Program-made: the position numbers and the translations under genes | NCBI RefSeq assembly: GCF_031846185.1 | Contig: NZ_JAVRIF010000001.1 | Coordinates: forward strand, 186,001-250,000 | Origin: Thalassotalea_H castellviae | GTDB lineage: Bacteria; Pseudomonadota; Gammaproteobacteria; Enterobacterales; Alteromonadaceae | Length of the DNA stretch: 64,000 nucleotides | Reading direction: 5' to 3' | Shown here: positions 56,356-64,000 of the stretch, piece after piece | How the letters are laid out: every line of letters starts with the position of its first letter | Position numbering within the stretch: position 1 is the stretch's first letter | Notes under the pieces: model-generated | Told to the model about the DNA's origin: nothing | Seen by the model: the letters and a program-made list of their open reading frames with translations, nothing else | The model's database searches: none

Positions 56356-56398
56356 TTACTGATATTAATTAAGATGAATCAATATTTGGGAGAATATA

Positions 56399-57868
56399 AT
56401 GAGTGGACAAGCAGGTTTTAAACTCTGGTCATTCACAGGAAAAATAAAAATTTTACACCTAAGCTGGATGGCATTTTTTATTACGTTTGTCGTTTGGTTT
56501 AACCATGCCCCGTTATTAGCGGTTATTGGAGACAGCTTAGGATTAAGCAGTAGTGAAATTAAAACATTACTAATTTTAAACGTTGCTTTGACAATCCCCG
56601 CGCGGGTGATTATCGGTATGTTAACGGATAAGTACGGCCCAAGACTCACTTACTCGTTTATTCTCTTTTTCTGTAGTATTCCTTGTTTTATGTTCGCTAC
56701 AGCAAACAACTTTGAACAAGCCGCTATATCTAGATTTTTACTAGGTTTTATCGGGGCAGGTTTTGTTATCGGTATTCGAATGGTCAGCGAATGGTTCCCT
56801 GTTAATGAATTAGGCACTGCTGAAGGTATTTATGGTGGCTGGGGCAATTTTGGCTCAGCTGCGGGCGCTATGTCTTTACCTGCCATTGCATTAATTTTTG
56901 GCGGAGAAGACGGCTGGCGATACGCTATTGGCCTGTCAGGTTTGATGAGTTTAGTCTTTAGCTTTGTTTGGTATTACAATGTAACGGATACACCTAAAGG
57001 CTCTACCTATTTTAAACCAAAACAAACAGGTGCGATGGAAGTGACCAGTGTCGGAGACTTTTGGTTATTATTAATCATGAAACTTCCTATGTATGGTGCG
57101 CTTACCCTCCTTGCTTGGAAACTTTCACCAAGTGGTGTGAGTTTACTAACCGAAACTACCACATTAATCGCCTATGTATCACTAGTGGCTTTATATCTTT
57201 TTGAAGTAAAACAAACCTATAAAGTCAATGGTCATATATTTAAAAAACCAGTCGATAAGATTCATCAATATAAATTTAAACAAGTAGCAGTCCTGAACGT
57301 GCTGTATTTTGCAACATTCGGCTCAGAGCTTGCGGTTATTTCAATGTTACCGTTATTTTTCGCCGAAGTGTTTGAATTAGATATGGTTTACGCTGGTTTA
57401 CTTGCATCCATGTATGCTTTTATGAATTTAATGTCTCGCCCAGGCGGCGGTTGGCTCAGCGACAAATTTGGCCGTAAGAAAACGTTATTGATTTTAACAG
57501 CAGGTTTAGCATTAGGTTATTTCACTATGTCGACTATAGATAGCAGTTGGCCTCTTGCCCTAGCCGTTGTTGCAGTAATGGCGTGTTCGTTTTTTGTTCA
57601 AGCTGGTGAAGGTGCGGTATTTGCGGCTGTGCCTCTAATTAAACGTCGTTTAACAGGGCAAATAGCAGGCATGACCGGGGCATACGGTAATGTTGGAGCC
57701 GTAGTATATTTAACGGTATTGTCTATGGTAAGTTATCAAACATTCTTCTTAGTCATAGCTGCCACCGCTGTAGTTGGCTTTATCACACTACTCTTTATGG
57801 AAGAGCCAAATGGCACTATCACAGAAGTAAAAGAAGATGGTTCAATAGAGTTAATTAATGTAACTTAA
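56399..57868 (+). CDS. NarK-type nitrate/nitrite transporter (MFS)
   Basis: A 489-aa major facilitator with twelve or so membrane helices. The two nitrate-porter signatures appear as GGWGNFGSAAGAMSLP (about 143-158) and AGMTGAYGNVGAVVYLT near the C-terminus, with the substrate-binding Arg candidates in NHAPLL-ARVIIGM and SRPGGGW. A GGGAGA ribosome binding site precedes the ATG. The sigma-54 promoter upstream and the reductase downstream suggest nitrate uptake for assimilation. The kinase/phosphatase gene follows after 4 bp. Confidence 0.93.
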   Translation: MSGQAGFKLWSFTGKIKILHLSWMAFFITFVVWFNHAPLLAVIGDSLGLSSSEIKTLLILNVALTIPARVIIGMLTDKYGPRLTYSFILFFCSIPCFMFATANNFEQAAISRFLLGFIGAGFVIGIRMVSEWFPVNELGTAEGIYGGWGNFGSAAGAMSLPAIALIFGGEDGWRYAIGLSGLMSLVFSFVWYYNVTDTPKGSTYFKPKQTGAMEVTSVGDFWLLLIMKLPMYGALTLLAWKLSPSGVSLLTETTTLIAYVSLVALYLFEVKQTYKVNGHIFKKPVDKIHQYKFKQVAVLNVLYFATFGSELAVISMLPLFFAEVFELDMVYAGLLASMYAFMNLMSRPGGGWLSDKFGRKKTLLILTAGLALGYFTMSTIDSSWPLALAVVAVMACSFFVQAGEGAVFAAVPLIKRRLTGQIAGMTGAYGNVGAVVYLTVLSMVSYQTFFLVIAATAVVGFITLLFMEEPNGTITEVKEDGSIELINVT

Positions 57869-57872
57869 CGAG

Positions 57873-59657
57873 ATGACAACACAGCAAAACACCTCAACAC
57901 TTAACAAAGCCAATATAACTGCATTACAGTTAAGTTTTGGGGGCGATTCACGCAAAGGGATCAAAGATGAAAATCAAGATGCCTTTGCGGTTTCTTATCC
58001 TACTCATTCCGTGTTATCAGCTAAAGGTGCAATTGCAACTTTAGCTGACGGAGTAAGCAGCGCAAGTCATGCCGCGAAAGCAGCCCAGCTTGCGGTAACT
58101 CAACTTATTCAAGATTATTATGCAACGCCTGAAACTTGGTCTACCGAAAAATCGGTGTCAAAAGTACTCACCAGTTTAAATCAATGGTTATTTTCACAAT
58201 CTGATAATATCGACTTGCATGATAACTCGATGCGTAACCAACAATGGTTCACTACCCTTTCCTCACTTATTATCAAATCAACAACCGGTTATATTTTTCA
58301 TATTGGTGATACTCGAATTAGTCGATTAAGAGCAAACCAGTTTGAAATAATCACGCAAGATCACAATAGAAAACAAGGCAACCAAAGTAATATTTTAACG
58401 CGGGCACTAGGAGCAGATAGTCGCCTAAGAGTTGATTATCATAAAATTGATGTGCAAAACGACGATATTTTCATTATCAGTTGTGACGGTGTTCATGATT
58501 TTGTCGACAAAAAAACAATCACTCAAATGTTAACTACACTAACTGAAAAACCGACGAATCAGGAGTTAGAAGCGGCAAGTAGAGCCATCACAGACACTGC
58601 AATAAATAATGGCAGTGATGATAACGTCAGTTGTTTATTAGTACATGTAGCGCAAACACCTAATCGTCAGTTAAATGAAATAGAAAGGGATATTAGAGAA
58701 AGAGCCATTCCGCCTGCGATGGAACCAGGAATGAAAATTGATAATTACATTATTGGAAAGGCGATACATTCCAGCACGCGTTCACATTTGTATTTGGTTG
58801 AAAACATTCTCGATAAACAAACTTCGGTGCTTAAAGTACCGTCTTTAAATTTTAGTGACGACAGCCTTTACCTACAAGGATTTATGCGAGAAGCCTGGGT
58901 AGGCGAACGAATTAATCACCCTAACATAATGAAGGTCACCTCAGATTGTCATGACAGTCGATTTTTATACCATATTTGTGAATATATCGATGGTCAAACG
59001 TTATCTGAATGGATGCACGATAACCCTTCTCCTAGTATCGCACAGGTTAGAGATATCATAACGCAAGTTATTTCAGCATTGCGTGCATTTCAACGACTTG
59101 AACTTGTTCACCGTGATATTAAGCCCGACAATATTATGATCGATAAATACGGACAAATTAAGCTGATAGATTACGGTACAGTTTCTATCGCTTCGTTAGA
59201 CGAAGACATTAACTCGATTAAAGATGAAGTACCACAAGGCACGTTAAATTATATAGCGCCAGAAACCTTGCTATCTATGCAGTCGAGCAATATGAGTGAC
59301 TTATTTTCATTAGGGGTTATTTGCTATGAAATGTTAACCGGCGAATTACCATTTAAACCAATGAACAGAGCAGAAGTCACGCAAACAGGTTTTCAAGATT
59401 GGCAATATCGCAGTATCAAACAGTTTCGTCACGATATCCCTTTTTGGTTAGACCTTTGTTTAAAACAATGCACAGAGCCAGATCCCAGTTTACGTTATCA
59501 GGCGTTTTCAGAGTTTCAAAAAGACCTTACTAAACCAAATTTATCTGCCATTGAAGAATATAAAAAACAGCCGATACTACAACGAGATCCAATAAAATTC
59601 TGGCAAGGCATGTCTGTGATCCTTTTTGTCTTACTGATAATTTCGCTAACCAATTAA
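57873..59657 (+). CDS. Fused PP2C phosphatase and Ser/Thr protein kinase, membrane-anchored
   Basis: A 594-aa protein. About 15-262 is a PP2C phosphatase (metal motifs DENQDAFAV, ATLADGVSS, IGDTR, ISCDGVHDF and DDNVSC). About 285-555 is a protein kinase with Lys in SVLKVPS, HRDIKPDNIM, DYG instead of DFG, and the APE motif in YIAPETL. A single membrane helix (MSVILFVLLIISL) ends it. Genes of this fused type are met in nitrate assimilation clusters, but their targets are unknown. It is 4 bp after narK, so they are likely co-expressed. Confidence 0.93.
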   Translation: MTTQQNTSTLNKANITALQLSFGGDSRKGIKDENQDAFAVSYPTHSVLSAKGAIATLADGVSSASHAAKAAQLAVTQLIQDYYATPETWSTEKSVSKVLTSLNQWLFSQSDNIDLHDNSMRNQQWFTTLSSLIIKSTTGYIFHIGDTRISRLRANQFEIITQDHNRKQGNQSNILTRALGADSRLRVDYHKIDVQNDDIFIISCDGVHDFVDKKTITQMLTTLTEKPTNQELEAASRAITDTAINNGSDDNVSCLLVHVAQTPNRQLNEIERDIRERAIPPAMEPGMKIDNYIIGKAIHSSTRSHLYLVENILDKQTSVLKVPSLNFSDDSLYLQGFMREAWVGERINHPNIMKVTSDCHDSRFLYHICEYIDGQTLSEWMHDNPSPSIAQVRDIITQVISALRAFQRLELVHRDIKPDNIMIDKYGQIKLIDYGTVSIASLDEDINSIKDEVPQGTLNYIAPETLLSMQSSNMSDLFSLGVICYEMLTGELPFKPMNRAEVTQTGFQDWQYRSIKQFRHDIPFWLDLCLKQCTEPDPSLRYQAFSEFQKDLTKPNLSAIEEYKKQPILQRDPIKFWQGMSVILFVLLIISLTN

Positions 59658-59710
59658 TATTTTTCGTTTTGTTCAAAATGAACAAGCTAGCATCGGTTAA
59701 TCCTCTACCC

Positions 59711-59725
59711 GCACCATCATAGCGC
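59711..59725 (+). promoter_or_regulatory. NtrC-like site upstream of the nitrate reductase gene
   Basis: GCACCATCATAGCGC fits GCAC-N7-GTGC with one mismatch. Its centre is about 106 bp before the start expected from the sigma-54 candidate at 59798-59813. Confidence 0.45.
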
Positions 59726-59797
59726 AAAAGCCCTGTTATAGTTCAACATACCTAGGTCAAAAACACATTAACCATTGATTTATAAAGAATTTATTTT

Positions 59798-59813
59798 CGG
59801 TGCGATTATTGCA
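59798..59813 (+). promoter_or_regulatory. Candidate sigma-54 promoter of the nitrate reductase gene
   Basis: CGGTGC-GATTA-TTGCA keeps the essential GG (-24) and GC (-12) at the right spacing but departs from TGGCAC at three places. It lies 45 bp before the reductase start, inside a 200-bp gap. Confidence 0.5.
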
Positions 59814-59857
59814 AATCACAGACACACGCACTTTAAATTTATAAATTGGAATACGCT

Positions 59858-62074
59858 ATGTTGTTTGGGCGAAAGAAAAGAAAACCTATTTCTATTCCTG
59901 CTAAAAAAGTAAAAGAGTGGAAATATACCACTTGTAATTATTGTTCTACCGGTTGTTCAATAGAGATCGGATTAGACGAAAACAAAAAGCTTGTTACTTC
60001 AAGAGGTCATGCGGGCGCAGATGTAAATCGCGGAAAATTATGCATTAAAGGTTTACTTGAACATGAATTGTTTGAAAGTCCTGGTCGTGGTACAACACCA
60101 TTAATCAGAAATAAACATTATGAAAAATTTGAGAACACCTCATGGGACCACGCTTTAGATACCACCGCAGAACAAATAAAAAAGATACAAAACAAATACG
60201 GACGCGACGCATTCGCTATTATCTCAACCGGACAGCTTCTAACTGAAGAATTCTATACGCTGGGTAAACTTGCCCGCGGCTGTATTGGTACAAATAATTA
60301 TGACGGTAACACCACACTATGTATGGCGTCAGCGGTAAGCGGCTATAAAAGAAGCTTTGGCTCTGACGGTCCTCCGGGTTGTTATGATGACTTTGAACAT
60401 ACTCATTGTTTTATGGCGTTTGGTTCAAACCTACCTGAACAACACCCTATTATTTACTGGCGATTAAAAGAAGCATTAGAAAAAAGAAAATTTCCCCTTA
60501 TTGTTGTTGACCCTCGCGTCACAATGTTAGCGCAATTTGCAGATATTCATTTACCGATAACACCGGGTACCGATTGCGTATTAATCAACGCCATGATGCA
60601 CGTGATCATCAATGAAGGTTTGCAAGATCAAGCGTATATCGACGCACATACTCAAGGTTTTGAAGAAGTTAAAGCCTTAGTTCAAGATTACGATCCAAAA
60701 TCTGCTCAACATATTTGTGGTATTGATGAAGATAAAATTCGTACTGTAGCAAGGTTATACGCCAAAGCGCCAGCCGCGATGAGCATTTGGACAATGGGCA
60801 TAAACCAATCAACCCATGGCTCTGACGGTGTTGCCAATATTAATAACTTAAACTTAATCACAGGGAACATCGGCAAACCGGGTGGCACCAGTTTATCAAT
60901 TACCGGTCAATGTAATGCGATGGGCACTCGTGAATGGTCTTCTTGCTCGGGTTTACCTGGATATCGTTACCTTGAAAATCCAGAAGATCGAAAAGAAATC
61001 GCTGATTTTTGGGGCATTGATCCTGAGTTCTTCCCTAAAAAACGAGGCTTAGCTGAAACCGATATTTTTCCGGCCATTGAAACAGGTGAAATTAAAGGCT
61101 TATGGATAGTTGCTACGAATCCAATGACATCAATGCCAGACACCAGTCGAATTCGTAAGGCGTTAGAAAAACTCGATTTCCTTGTCGTACAAGACGTCTA
61201 CGAAGATGTTGAAATGAATCAATATTCACACGTTTATTTTCCTGCTGCTGTATGGGCTGAAAAACAAGGTTGTCATACCAACACTGAACGTCGCGTTAAC
61301 TTAATCGATAATGCCCTTGAGCCATATAAAGAATCAAAACCTGATTTTTGGATATTTAACCAAATGGCAAAACGTTTTGATAATGGCAATATTATTCATT
61401 TTCCTGACGAACCAGAGCAAGCATTTAACGAAATGAAAAAGCTTTCGGTAGGCACCAATGCTTACGGCAATGAAAGAACGTTAGACATTTCAGGCATGAG
61501 CTATGAAAAAATTATCAAAGCACGTGGTATTCAATGGCCTTATCGCGAAACGGCTGAAGGTGAAGAAGAAACCTTAAAAGGTGATCCGCGCTTATACACT
61601 GACGGACAGTTTCAAACAAAATCAGGTAAAGCAAATTTACTGCCGATTTCATTCTTTAATAATAATGAGCAGCCATGTAAAGACTATCCGTTTTGGTTAA
61701 ACAGTGGTCGCGTCGTTGAGCATTTTCACACAAGAACACGTACCGGAAAAATCGGAAACTGTAATAAGTTCAGCCCTACTCCGTATATGGAAATGAACCC
61801 TGATGCAGCAATTGAATTAGGTATTGAGCATCAAAGTTATGTGCGATTGACAAGTCGTCGTGGTGACGCTGTTGTCATGGTGCAATTAACTCAACGTGTT
61901 CCGCGCAACATGGTATTTATCCCGTTTCATTTTCATGATTGTGTGAACCGCTTAACTTTAGGTTTATTAGACCCGCATTCAAGACAACCCGCTTTTAAAC
62001 AAGGCTCCGTCAGAATCGACAAAGTAGATCAAAAAGAAGCCGCACAACTCAATGTTGAACGACGTGCATTTTAG
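59858..62074 (+). CDS. Molybdopterin nitrate reductase catalytic subunit (NarB/NasA-like)
   Basis: A 738-aa DMSO-reductase-family enzyme. The N-terminal 4Fe-4S site is Cys26, Cys29, Cys33 and Cys62. The molybdenum ligand is Cys155 in TTLCMASAVSGYKRSFGSDG, the pattern of assimilatory and periplasmic nitrate reductases. There is no twin-arginine signal, so it is cytoplasmic. It lacks the C-terminal BFD-like iron-sulfur extension of enterobacterial NasA and has about the size of cyanobacterial NarB. The ATG at 59858 is preferred over a TTG 12 bp upstream. It is followed by a DmsBC-like fusion, its likely electron donor. Confidence 0.88.
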   Translation: MLFGRKKRKPISIPAKKVKEWKYTTCNYCSTGCSIEIGLDENKKLVTSRGHAGADVNRGKLCIKGLLEHELFESPGRGTTPLIRNKHYEKFENTSWDHALDTTAEQIKKIQNKYGRDAFAIISTGQLLTEEFYTLGKLARGCIGTNNYDGNTTLCMASAVSGYKRSFGSDGPPGCYDDFEHTHCFMAFGSNLPEQHPIIYWRLKEALEKRKFPLIVVDPRVTMLAQFADIHLPITPGTDCVLINAMMHVIINEGLQDQAYIDAHTQGFEEVKALVQDYDPKSAQHICGIDEDKIRTVARLYAKAPAAMSIWTMGINQSTHGSDGVANINNLNLITGNIGKPGGTSLSITGQCNAMGTREWSSCSGLPGYRYLENPEDRKEIADFWGIDPEFFPKKRGLAETDIFPAIETGEIKGLWIVATNPMTSMPDTSRIRKALEKLDFLVVQDVYEDVEMNQYSHVYFPAAVWAEKQGCHTNTERRVNLIDNALEPYKESKPDFWIFNQMAKRFDNGNIIHFPDEPEQAFNEMKKLSVGTNAYGNERTLDISGMSYEKIIKARGIQWPYRETAEGEEETLKGDPRLYTDGQFQTKSGKANLLPISFFNNNEQPCKDYPFWLNSGRVVEHFHTRTRTGKIGNCNKFSPTPYMEMNPDAAIELGIEHQSYVRLTSRRGDAVVMVQLTQRVPRNMVFIPFHFHDCVNRLTLGLLDPHSRQPAFKQGSVRIDKVDQKEAAQLNVERRAF

Positions 62075-62123
62075 AAAAAAGAAAAATCATTAAGCCGTAT
62101 TATTTAGCTGACAAGGCATTAAA

Positions 62124-64000
62124 ATGAATAATGTAATAGATAAAAAAATTGAAACTAAAGACCCTGTTGATTTAAGTGTAGGCAGTTTTGATCCTGCAAC
62201 AATGTCTGTGGCTTCACCCGAGCAAGCAGGACGATCTAATCATTGGGAAGTGAGAACGCAAGAGCAAGATTATGCGTTTTTACCCACTCACGAAGATAAA
62301 AGTGAAATCAAAGAAAAAAACCGCTACGGGCAATTAATTGATTGTGTAGACCTTTCTGGCTTACCGAAAGAACGCTCAATGTTTATTAATGAAAACCCCG
62401 AAGTAGGCACAAACCCAAATCGTAATAAACAGCATGGTTTTTTCTTCACCGCTGATAACTGTATTGGTTGCCACGCTTGTGAAGCAGCCTGTTCGGAGAA
62501 AAATGAAAACCCCGCTCATTTAGCGTTTCGTTCAGTAGGTTATGTTGAAGGCGGTTCTTACCCTGATTATAAGCGTATGAACATATCTATGGCATGTAAC
62601 CATTGTGATGACCCTGTTTGTTTAAAAGGTTGCCCAACAAAAGCTTATACCAAACATGCGGAATATGGAGCAGTTTTACAAGATCCTGAAACCTGTTTTG
62701 GTTGTGGTTACTGTACATGGGTTTGCCCATACAATGCCCCACAACTTGATCCTGTAAAAGGACAAGTATCAAAATGTAATATGTGTGTTGACCGTTTAGA
62801 GGTTGGGTTAAAACCTGCGTGTGTTTCAGCTTGTGTCGGTAACGCATTAGATTTTGGCGTAATCGAAAATACCCCAGAAAACCGTGAACAGTGTAAAACC
62901 AGTATTCCGGGTTTCCCTGATCCAGAAATTACTCATCCAAATATCCGTTTTCAACAAACAAAAACTTTACCGGATGAAATGAATCGTACCGATTCTATGC
63001 CTGTTAAATATCATAAAGATAAAGAAGGTTACTATAAGTCAGTTATCGATCAAAAAGCAGGTAAAGCGAAACATTGGAATTTTGGAAAACTTAACAGTAG
63101 AGAAAATCCATTAGTACTATTTACCTTATTTGCTCAAGCAGCATTTGGTACGTTTTTAATTCCATTTTTAACGGCATTATTTGGCGTTGAAGCGTTTACC
63201 GCTTTCGTAAAATCAGAGATGTTTTTACCACTAACGATTGTTTCGTTGCTAATGACAGCGTTTGCCTTATTAATGAGTGTTACTCATTTAGGTAAACCTA
63301 TGCGCTTTTACCGCGGTTTTAATAACTTAAGATATTCGCCAATGGCACGCGAAGGTTTTGGTTTGGCCATGTTTTCTGCGGGTTGTGGTTTAACTGCATT
63401 ATTTAGCTTACCAATGAACGAGTGGGTAAATGAGTTAAGCGTCGATTTATTCGCAGTAAACTTAGTTGAATTAACGAATGGTCTGCCATTAATTAATCTA
63501 CAAGTGTCGGCTGGTATATTTGCCTTACTCGCGGGTACTGGCGGTATTTACTACATGAATAAGTGTTACCAAATTAAAGCACGTCCTTTTTGGCATCACA
63601 TTCAAACGGCAACGTCATTTTTAGGGAATAGTTTATCGTTAGGTGCATTAGTGAGTGGCGTTATTGTGCTAGCAACACTTATCATTTCTGACAGTTCTGC
63701 TGAATTAACGAACCAAGCATTATTAGTATTTACCAGTGTATTTACCTTAGGATTATTACTAGAAGGTATCGGCTTAATTAAACATAACAAAGACTTAAAT
63801 AGTAGCGATAATGAAGGTGGGGCTGCACATTACATTCAATGCACCACTTTTGGTAAAACTTACGTATTTAGAAATACCCTACTCGCTTTAAACACGTTAG
63901 CAGCAGTTGGGCTTTTAACGGCTAATATTTTAGGCTTTAATGATATCAATTCATTATTAGTATTATGGAGTGTTTTAGCGCTAGTGAATTGTGCAACCGC
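62124..64000 (+). CDS. Fused DmsB-like iron-sulfur and DmsC-like membrane subunit, 3' end outside window
   Basis: The first 625 residues are visible and the frame is open at the window end. About 105 residues of unusual N-terminal extension come first. Then sixteen cysteines in four groups (113/116/119/123, 158/161/166/170, 191/194/197/201, 218/221/233/237) give four 4Fe-4S clusters as in DmsB. From about residue 340 on there are several membrane helices of the DmsC/NrfD-like anchor type (QAAFGTFLIPFLTALFG, MSVTHLGKPMRFYRGFNN). It would carry quinol electrons to the reductase encoded 49 bp upstream. AAGG precedes the ATG. Confidence 0.88.
   Translation, partial: MNNVIDKKIETKDPVDLSVGSFDPATMSVASPEQAGRSNHWEVRTQEQDYAFLPTHEDKSEIKEKNRYGQLIDCVDLSGLPKERSMFINENPEVGTNPNRNKQHGFFFTADNCIGCHACEAACSEKNENPAHLAFRSVGYVEGGSYPDYKRMNISMACNHCDDPVCLKGCPTKAYTKHAEYGAVLQDPETCFGCGYCTWVCPYNAPQLDPVKGQVSKCNMCVDRLEVGLKPACVSACVGNALDFGVIENTPENREQCKTSIPGFPDPEITHPNIRFQQTKTLPDEMNRTDSMPVKYHKDKEGYYKSVIDQKAGKAKHWNFGKLNSRENPLVLFTLFAQAAFGTFLIPFLTALFGVEAFTAFVKSEMFLPLTIVSLLMTAFALLMSVTHLGKPMRFYRGFNNLRYSPMAREGFGLAMFSAGCGLTALFSLPMNEWVNELSVDLFAVNLVELTNGLPLINLQVSAGIFALLAGTGGIYYMNKCYQIKARPFWHHIQTATSFLGNSLSLGALVSGVIVLATLIISDSSAELTNQALLVFTSVFTLGLLLEGIGLIKHNKDLNSSDNEGGAAHYIQCTTFGKTYVFRNTLLALNTLAAVGLLTANILGFNDINSLLVLWSVLALVNCAT

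Larger units (their letters stand above)
55942..56398 (+). promoter_or_regulatory. Regulatory region of the nitrate locus
   Basis: A 457-bp gene-free region before narK. The distal half shows nothing I can name. The proximal half holds an NtrC-like site, a GTGCAA-N6-TTGCAC inverted repeat (56261-56278) and a sigma-54 promoter, listed separately or in this entry. Confidence 0.6.

Noticed and set aside
62587..62847. Minus-strand frame inside the DmsBC-like fusion gene
   Set aside because: It is a shadow of the cysteine-rich coding sequence; the plus-strand frame has the full cluster motifs and a ribosome binding site.
1..64000. tRNA, rRNA, CRISPR arrays, insertion sequences, prophage genes
   Set aside because: None could be recognised by reading the sequence. 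Gene order is mostly the conserved chromosomal order, and no transposase or integrase is present.

Overview
The window is a chromosomal segment of a marine gammaproteobacterium. The DNA is AT-rich, and gene order and protein content look like Alteromonadales, most likely Colwelliaceae (Colwellia/Thalassotalea-like). The supporting blocks are pabC-fabF-acpP-fabG-fabD-plsX-rpmF-yceD, gyrA-serC-aroA-cmk-rpsA-ihfB-lapA-lapB-pyrF, ubiG beside gyrA, nrdA-nrdB-ferredoxin, ubiT opposite ubiUV, and a TonB receptor set inside a nucleoside salvage block. The family assignment is inference from gene content; no rRNA or tRNA gene was seen.

Layout. 1-5862 (minus strand): fatty acid synthesis genes following rpmF and yceD, with maf opposite. 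fabH is missing from its usual place between plsX and fabD. 6704-17176 (minus): pyrF, lapB, lapA, ihfB, rpsA, cmk, aroA, serC and gyrA. 17519-23228 (plus): ubiG, gph and the class Ia ribonucleotide reductase genes behind a pair of NrdR-like boxes. 23264-27806 (minus): a signalling locus with a STAS protein, a receiver/phosphatase/anti-sigma-type kinase, a receiver-HPt protein and a receiver-GGDEF-HPt protein. 28135-36476: an M24 peptidase, yciB-yciI-lprI-like, a SulA-like gene behind a perfect LexA palindrome, ychJ, the oxygen-independent ubiquinone genes ubiT/ubiUV and an HD-GYP regulator. 36825-39277: ilvIH behind a Val/Leu-rich leader peptide and attenuator. 39444-44059: a tyrosine phosphatase, a membrane EAL protein and aroG.

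44266-54323 is a nearly complete nucleoside uptake and salvage island: add, a XapX-like gene, deoD, a TonB receptor, deoB, udk, nupC, deoC, tdk and upp. Together they would import nucleosides, split them, feed pentose phosphate into glycolysis and return bases to nucleotides. Two orphan periplasmic solute-binding-like proteins follow.

56399-64000 is the most unusual part. It holds a NarK-type transporter, a fused PP2C phosphatase/Ser-Thr kinase, a short cytoplasmic NarB/NasA-like nitrate reductase, and a fused DmsB-DmsC-like subunit that runs off the window end. Two sigma-54 promoter matches, each with an NtrC-like site about 105-130 bp upstream of the expected start, point to nitrogen-limitation control. 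I infer a nitrate assimilation system whose reductase takes electrons from the quinone pool rather than from NADH or soluble ferredoxin.
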